From contig CANRMK010000034.1 in NCBI GenBank assembly GCA_947631715.1, positions 1-11,418 on the forward strand: 11,418 nucleotides of DNA. The letters run 5' to 3'. Source of the stretch: an uncultured Acetatifactor sp. (GTDB lineage Bacteria; Bacillota; Clostridia; Lachnospirales; Lachnospiraceae). The position numbers and the translations under genes were made by a program. Shown here in pieces: positions 7,612 to 11,418 of the stretch; the stretch's first letter is position 1, and each line of letters starts with the position of its first letter. The notes beneath the pieces were generated by a model. That model did no database searches. It had not been told where the DNA came from and saw nothing but the letters and a program-made list of their open reading frames with translations.

Positions 7612-7629
7612 TGAGCGCTTCGGCGCTTA
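7612..7629 (+). other. UUCG-tetraloop hairpin in the leader of the flagellar operon
   Basis: TGAGCGC (7612-7618), a TTCG loop (7619-7622) and GCGCTTA (7623-7629) form a 7-bp stem with one G-T pair. Downstream on the + strand is CCTTTTAC, a poor terminator tail. On the minus strand the stem is followed by a T-rich run (complement of 7601-7611), which would suit termination of leftward antisense transcripts. With a start near 7612 from the sigma-28-like promoter, the hairpin would sit at the very 5' end of the mRNA, suggesting a stabilising role. Confidence 0.4.
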
Positions 7630-7640
7630 CCTTTTACTGT

Positions 7641-7647
7641 AAAGGAG
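7641..7647 (+). promoter_or_regulatory. Strong ribosome binding site fixing a TTG start
   Basis: AAAGGAG lies 8 bases before the in-frame TTG at 7656-7658. An ATG 15 codons upstream (7611) has no Shine-Dalgarno and its first codons form the hairpin at 7612-7629. TTG is therefore the likely start, giving MRISF, which parallels the MRINY start of the flagellin downstream. Confidence 0.8.
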
Positions 7648-7655
7648 AGAAGAAC

Positions 7656-10604
7656 TTGAGAATTTCATTTTGTCAGCAGAACATTTCAGATACGGAGAAG
7701 CAGCAGGCGGTAAAGACGCAGCCTCATCAGAATACGGCCAACGCTGCAGCCCAGGGTGCAGTGTACGCCCGGAACAGCCAGAATTGGACCGGTGAGACGG
7801 CAAAAGCCTCCAAAGGAAAAAGCCTGATCGAACTGCAGACAGAAGCGTCAGGCGCCGATGTAGATGCGGTGCAGGATTATATGACATTGATGTCACATAC
7901 TATGTCGGAGGAGGACTATGCAAAGCTGCAGGAGGAGGGGTTCGAGTTCGGCAGTATGGATCCGGAGGAAACCGTGACCATTGTGGACCGGATCAAGGCG
8001 GAATTGGTCCGCTCCGGCAAGAATATCAAGGGCTATACGGACGATCTGGATCTGGAGACACTGGAGGCGGCTCTGGGAAGTCAGACACTGGCCAATGCGG
8101 TGGCGGACAGCTTTCGGACGGCAGATATCCCTCTGACGCAGGAAAATCTGGAACTGACGGCGAAAGCATGGAATATGGCGCAGCAGCTGGAACCTATGGA
8201 TGAGGGATCCGACCGCTACATGATCGATAACGAACTGGAGCCTGAGATCTGGAATCTTTATGTGGCGCAGAGCAGCGGTGCAAAACCGGCGGAGAGCGCA
8301 GCGCCTGCGTTTTATGAGGAAGAGGTTCAGGGGTATTATGTGCAGAGCGCCGGCGGTCAGCCGGACGAAGCGCTGGCAGAGCAGATCGATCAAGTACTTG
8401 CCCGTTCCGGCAGGGAGGCGAATGAAGAAAACCGCCAGAACGCCAGCTGGCTTTTAGAGAATGGGCTGCCGCTTACCGGAGATAATCTGGACAGACTGGA
8501 AGAATTGCAGTCCGTGTCCGTGCCGGTGGAGCCAAAGGATTTTGCAAAGGCGGCTGCGGCTGCCATTGCCGAGGGAAAGGACCCTATTCACGCTGATTTA
8601 GGCCCTAAAAAGGAAAATCTGTATGACAGAGCGGTAAGGCTTGCGGAATATTATCAGTCTGAGGAAACCTGGGAACGGCTGGCAGGAGATCTGACGGCCA
8701 GGAGACAGCTGGAGGAGATCCGCCTCAGAATGACCGCGGAAGTGAACGTAAAATTGTTAAAGAGCGGCTTTTCTATTGATACTGCACCTATGGAGCAGCT
8801 TGTAGAAGCGCTGAAGCAGGCTGAGAGAGAGGTGGCGGAGCAGTACTTCCCGGAGGACGCCCGGGCAGTGGAGAAATACCGAAACTTTAACGCGGTAAAC
8901 AGCGTTATGGCGGATCTGCCGGGACTGCCGGCGGAGGTGCTGGGCATCTTTGCGGAGGGCAGGGCAGAGGAGACCCTGGAAGAGTTCCATGGGGATGGCG
9001 TGGCCCTTCGGGATACCTATGAAAGGGCACGGGAAAGCTACGAAACGCTGATGACGGCGCCCAGGGCAGATATGGGGGACAGTATCAAAAAGGCGTTCGC
9101 CAACGTGGACGATATTCTTCGGGATCTGGGAATGGAGCCGGATGAGGAGAACCGGAGGGCCGTGCGGATCCTGGGATATAACCGTATGGAGATTACGGCG
9201 GAAAATCTGGCAAACATTATGGAGGCTGACAGACAGGTAAAGTCTGTGATCGAGAAGCTGACGCCGGCGGCTGCCCTGAAGATGATCCGTGACGGTGTAA
9301 ATCCCCTGGAAAAGAGCTTTGGGGAACTGGAAGATTATTTTGAGCAGCTGCCTGAGGAATATAAGAGGGAGGCGGAAAGCTACAGCCGTTTTCTCTACAG
9401 GCTGGAAAAAAATAAAGAAATTACCCAGGCGGAGAGGGATAGCTATATCGGCATCTACCGCCTGGTGCGCCAGATCGAAAAGTCTGACGGCGCGGTGATA
9501 GGCGCGCTGGTCAATACTCAGGCGGAACTGCATTTTTCAAATTTATTGTCTGCGGTGAGAACAGGCAGGATAAAATCTGTTGACGTGAAAGCGGCAGATG
9601 AACTGGGGACGGTAGCAGAACTGATTCGTAAGGGAGAAAGCATTTCAGATCAGATCGGCAGGGCCTTTACACAGGAACTGAAAAGCATATTGACACAGGC
9701 GTCATATTCTGAAGTAGCGGAAACCGATTACCGCCGTCAGGAGCTGGAGCAGCTGCGGGAAGCGCTTGCGGACACGGATGCACAGTGTACCGCTATGCTG
9801 CAGAGAGGGCAGCTGCCTGAAAGCGCAGACAATCTTTTGACAGCCCAGGCCCTGTTGAACGGAACCGGCAATCCTTTTGCGCCGGGCAGAGGCGCTGGCG
9901 TCAGACGGGCTGGCGCGGAAAAGGAACCGGCGGAAATGCCACAAAGTAGCGAGGCAGAGATGGAGAAAGCCGCAGATGATATTTCTGCGGAGGGCAGGGC
10001 AGAAGCTTTTACCAACGTTGGAATGGCGGGGGAGAGCTTGGTGGAAATGCTGGAAACGCCGGAAGAGTTTGCTCATGAGTATGAGAGACTGACAGAGGAA
10101 GCGTTGTCAGCGGTAAAAGAGGCATCTTTTGAGGAGGCGGATACCAGCCTGGATGTGCGCAGCCTGCAGCTGTCCCACATGCAGCTGACCGTAATGGGCG
10201 CCCTTGCAAGGAAAGAGGAGTATTTCATTCCGCTGTATATGGACGGTACGCTTGCCAGAGTACATTTGACATTGGAGCGGGGGACCGGGAAGAACAAGGT
10301 CAGCGTGGGCGTACAGGGCTTGCAGGATAGGAGGCTGGAGGCGGAGTTTTCCATAGATGGTGCTGTGCTGAAAGGAATTTTCTATGCACAGGATCAAAAT
10401 GATATAATGGAAATGCAGAAATTAGCCGATAACTTTAAGGAAGAGGCGGGAGAACGCTGGGAGACGGGGAACATCCGTATCGAGCTTCGAGGCTCCGCCG
10501 CTGCAGAAGATATGGTATCCGCAGAGAGTCCCCGCACGGACAGCGCAGAGCTGTACCGGGTGGCAAAGGTGTTCCTGCAGACAGTGCAGAAAAGAGGAAT
10601 ATGA
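7656..10604 (+). CDS. Large modular flagellin-operon protein, probably DUF6240-type, function unknown
   Basis: The protein has 982 residues from the TTG start. It opens with a Gln/Asn/Thr/Ala-rich, probably disordered N-terminus (about 1-60), as in many substrates of the flagellar export system. A long, mostly helical, charged region follows with recurring motifs: IPLTQENL at 158-165, LPLTGDNL at 271-278, MEITAENL at 511-518 and LPESADNL at 720-727, plus related blocks at about 116-140 and 366-387. A conserved-looking block (596-637: SYIGIYRLVRQIEKSDGAVI and onward) resembles what I recall of DUF6240. After a Pro/Glu-rich linker (about 740-785), the C-terminus (about 836-945) holds alternating beta-like strands and a helix, loosely recalling the FliK C-terminal domain. 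No signal peptide or membrane helix is seen. The stop is 3 bases before the flagellin start, so the two are almost surely co-transcribed. The family name and any hook-length or export role are inference. Confidence 0.8.
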   Translation: MRISFCQQNISDTEKQQAVKTQPHQNTANAAAQGAVYARNSQNWTGETAKASKGKSLIELQTEASGADVDAVQDYMTLMSHTMSEEDYAKLQEEGFEFGSMDPEETVTIVDRIKAELVRSGKNIKGYTDDLDLETLEAALGSQTLANAVADSFRTADIPLTQENLELTAKAWNMAQQLEPMDEGSDRYMIDNELEPEIWNLYVAQSSGAKPAESAAPAFYEEEVQGYYVQSAGGQPDEALAEQIDQVLARSGREANEENRQNASWLLENGLPLTGDNLDRLEELQSVSVPVEPKDFAKAAAAAIAEGKDPIHADLGPKKENLYDRAVRLAEYYQSEETWERLAGDLTARRQLEEIRLRMTAEVNVKLLKSGFSIDTAPMEQLVEALKQAEREVAEQYFPEDARAVEKYRNFNAVNSVMADLPGLPAEVLGIFAEGRAEETLEEFHGDGVALRDTYERARESYETLMTAPRADMGDSIKKAFANVDDILRDLGMEPDEENRRAVRILGYNRMEITAENLANIMEADRQVKSVIEKLTPAAALKMIRDGVNPLEKSFGELEDYFEQLPEEYKREAESYSRFLYRLEKNKEITQAERDSYIGIYRLVRQIEKSDGAVIGALVNTQAELHFSNLLSAVRTGRIKSVDVKAADELGTVAELIRKGESISDQIGRAFTQELKSILTQASYSEVAETDYRRQELEQLREALADTDAQCTAMLQRGQLPESADNLLTAQALLNGTGNPFAPGRGAGVRRAGAEKEPAEMPQSSEAEMEKAADDISAEGRAEAFTNVGMAGESLVEMLETPEEFAHEYERLTEEALSAVKEASFEEADTSLDVRSLQLSHMQLTVMGALARKEEYFIPLYMDGTLARVHLTLERGTGKNKVSVGVQGLQDRRLEAEFSIDGAVLKGIFYAQDQNDIMEMQKLADNFKEEAGERWETGNIRIELRGSAAAEDMVSAESPRTDSAELYRVAKVFLQTVQKRGI
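10400..10408 (+). promoter_or_regulatory. Possible internal extended -10 promoter ahead of flagellin
   Basis: TG-A-TATAAT (10400-10408) is a perfect extended -10 inside the modular gene, about 200 bases before the flagellin start and in locally AT-rich sequence. No good -35 lies 16-18 bases upstream (TTCTAT at 17), but extended -10 promoters can do without one. It could give flagellin extra expression by the housekeeping sigma factor. Chance is a real alternative, since the codons N-D-I-M generate the motif. Confidence 0.25.
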
Positions 10605-10607
10605 TTT

Positions 10608-11418
10608 ATGAGAATTAATTACAATGTATCCGCGATGCTTTCCAACAATGCTCTTTCCGCCAGTGACGATCTGCTGGCCCAGTCTCTCCAGAGACTGTCC
10701 TCCGGCCTAAAGATCAACCGGGCCAAGGATAATCCGGCAGGTCTTGCCATGGCAAAGAGAATGAACGCACAGATCGAAAGCCTGAAGACGGCCAACCAGA
10801 ACGCCAGCGACGGCGTTTCCATTATTGAGACTGCCGACGGCGCCATGAGTGAGATCAGCGAAATGCTGCAGCGCATGAACGAACTTTCCGTAAAGGCTGC
10901 AACGGGTACGGTGACCGATGAGGACCGCGCCATCATTCAGGAGGAGATTGCGGACTTAAAAGAGGAGATTACCAGGATTTCCGAGACTACAGAGTTTAAC
11001 GGCCAGAAGATTTTAAACGGTGAGTTTGCTCTGAAAGGGTACACGAATACTCTGGAGGTAAAGGTAAATTCTTATTCCGAGGAAGTCCCCGCAAAAGAAT
11101 ATACCATTCAGTCCCTTACCGTGATAAAAAAAGAAGACGGTACTTATGACGTAAAACAGAATTCTGTGGAAGACCCGGATGATACGACACTGGATCTGGG
11201 GGATGATTTTCCGGACGGCACAAGGGCCTTTATCAAGGACGACCTGGTGATCATTCAGGATCAGAACGGTTTTGAGATGCAGCTGGATATTTCAGGAATA
11301 GACTTTGAAAATATGGGTGTTCAGGAAGCGGACGGATCCATAAGCGTCACCTTTAAGGCGGGAGATCCTGCTGTGGGAGATCCGGGCAATGCCATCAAGA
11401 TCGACGCCACCGGCATCG
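10608..11418 (+). CDS. Flagellin, N-terminal part (3' end beyond the window)
   Basis: The frame stays open for 270 codons to the window edge. This is the filament subunit exported through the flagellum core. The conserved D0/D1 part covers about 1-138: MRINYNVSAML, QSLQRLSSGLKINRAKDNPAGLAMAKRM near 25-51, LQRMNELSVKAATG at 87-100, and ISETTEFNGQKILNG at 123-137. From about 139 the sequence becomes family-atypical and acidic (for example VEDPDDTTLDLGDDFPDG near 188-205), the start of the variable surface region. The C-terminal D1/D0 helices are missing only because the window ends. GAGG (10594-10597) lies 10 bases before the ATG, inside the end of the preceding gene. FlgL also shares this N-terminal fold, but the strong D1 motif makes flagellin more likely. 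The symbol (hag or fliC) is left open. Confidence 0.93.
   Translation, partial: MRINYNVSAMLSNNALSASDDLLAQSLQRLSSGLKINRAKDNPAGLAMAKRMNAQIESLKTANQNASDGVSIIETADGAMSEISEMLQRMNELSVKAATGTVTDEDRAIIQEEIADLKEEITRISETTEFNGQKILNGEFALKGYTNTLEVKVNSYSEEVPAKEYTIQSLTVIKKEDGTYDVKQNSVEDPDDTTLDLGDDFPDGTRAFIKDDLVIIQDQNGFEMQLDISGIDFENMGVQEADGSISVTFKAGDPAVGDPGNAIKIDATGI

Noticed and set aside
7612..7640. True rho-independent terminator on the + strand
   Set aside because: The stem is short, the downstream T-run is interrupted (CCTTTTAC), and it lies directly between promoter and ribosome site of an expressed gene.
7611..7655. ATG start 15 codons upstream for the modular flagellar protein
   Set aside because: No ribosome binding site, codons buried in a hairpin, and a strong site in front of the in-frame TTG.
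7216..7655. CRISPR array, tRNA or insertion-sequence transposase in the gene-free region
   Set aside because: There are no evenly spaced repeats, no cloverleaf, and no coding frame with transposase features; the repeats are inverted arms of one element plus one partial copy.
8757..9533. Open frame of 258 codons on the minus strand
   Set aside because: It is antisense to the modular flagellar gene; its His/Arg/Leu-rich translation is typical of shadow frames.

Overview
The window looks like a chromosomal segment of a motile, Gram-positive anaerobe of the Lachnospiraceae (Clostridia). This is inferred from moderate GC, AGGAG-type ribosome binding sites, a GlgB with a lysine-rich N-terminus, a flagellin, and a large flagellin-linked protein resembling ones I associate with this family. 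No phage, CRISPR, tRNA, rRNA or transposase gene is visible.

Layout. (1) Positions 1-81 hold the last 26 codons of an unrecognised + strand gene. Fifteen bases later comes glgB (97-2058, +), a complete glycogen branching enzyme. Its 3' flank (2081-2176) folds into nested hairpins ending in a clear intrinsic terminator. (2) Converging on it from the other strand is a two-gene chaperone operon. The first gene is an HscC-type Hsp70 (5470-7215, -), followed 75 bases later by a 1070-residue protein with an N-terminal J-like domain (2182-5394, -) in which the HPD tripeptide is replaced by NPE. (3) A gene-free region of about 440 bases (7216-7655) separates this operon from a divergent flagellar operon. 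It holds a leftward promoter candidate for hscC, a 196-base imperfect inverted repeat (7374-7569) with an extra copy of one arm at 7246-7280, a sigma-28-like promoter candidate (7578-7605), a UUCG-loop hairpin and the Shine-Dalgarno site of the next gene. (4) The flagellar operon has a 982-residue protein (7656-10604, +, TTG start), probably of the DUF6240 type, built of repeated helical modules with a distinct C-terminal domain. Three bases after its stop comes a flagellin (10608 to the window end, +), cut by the window edge.

How the genes fit together. GlgB serves glycogen storage and looks unrelated to its neighbours. The Hsp70 and J-like protein are probably a dedicated chaperone pair, comparable to E. 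coli HscC with DjlB/DjlC. The repeat-module protein and flagellin are probably co-transcribed late flagellar genes. The most interesting items are the degenerate-J/Hsp70 pair, the modular flagellin-linked protein under a sigma-28-like promoter, and the palindromic element between the two divergent operons. None of these functions is proven by sequence alone.
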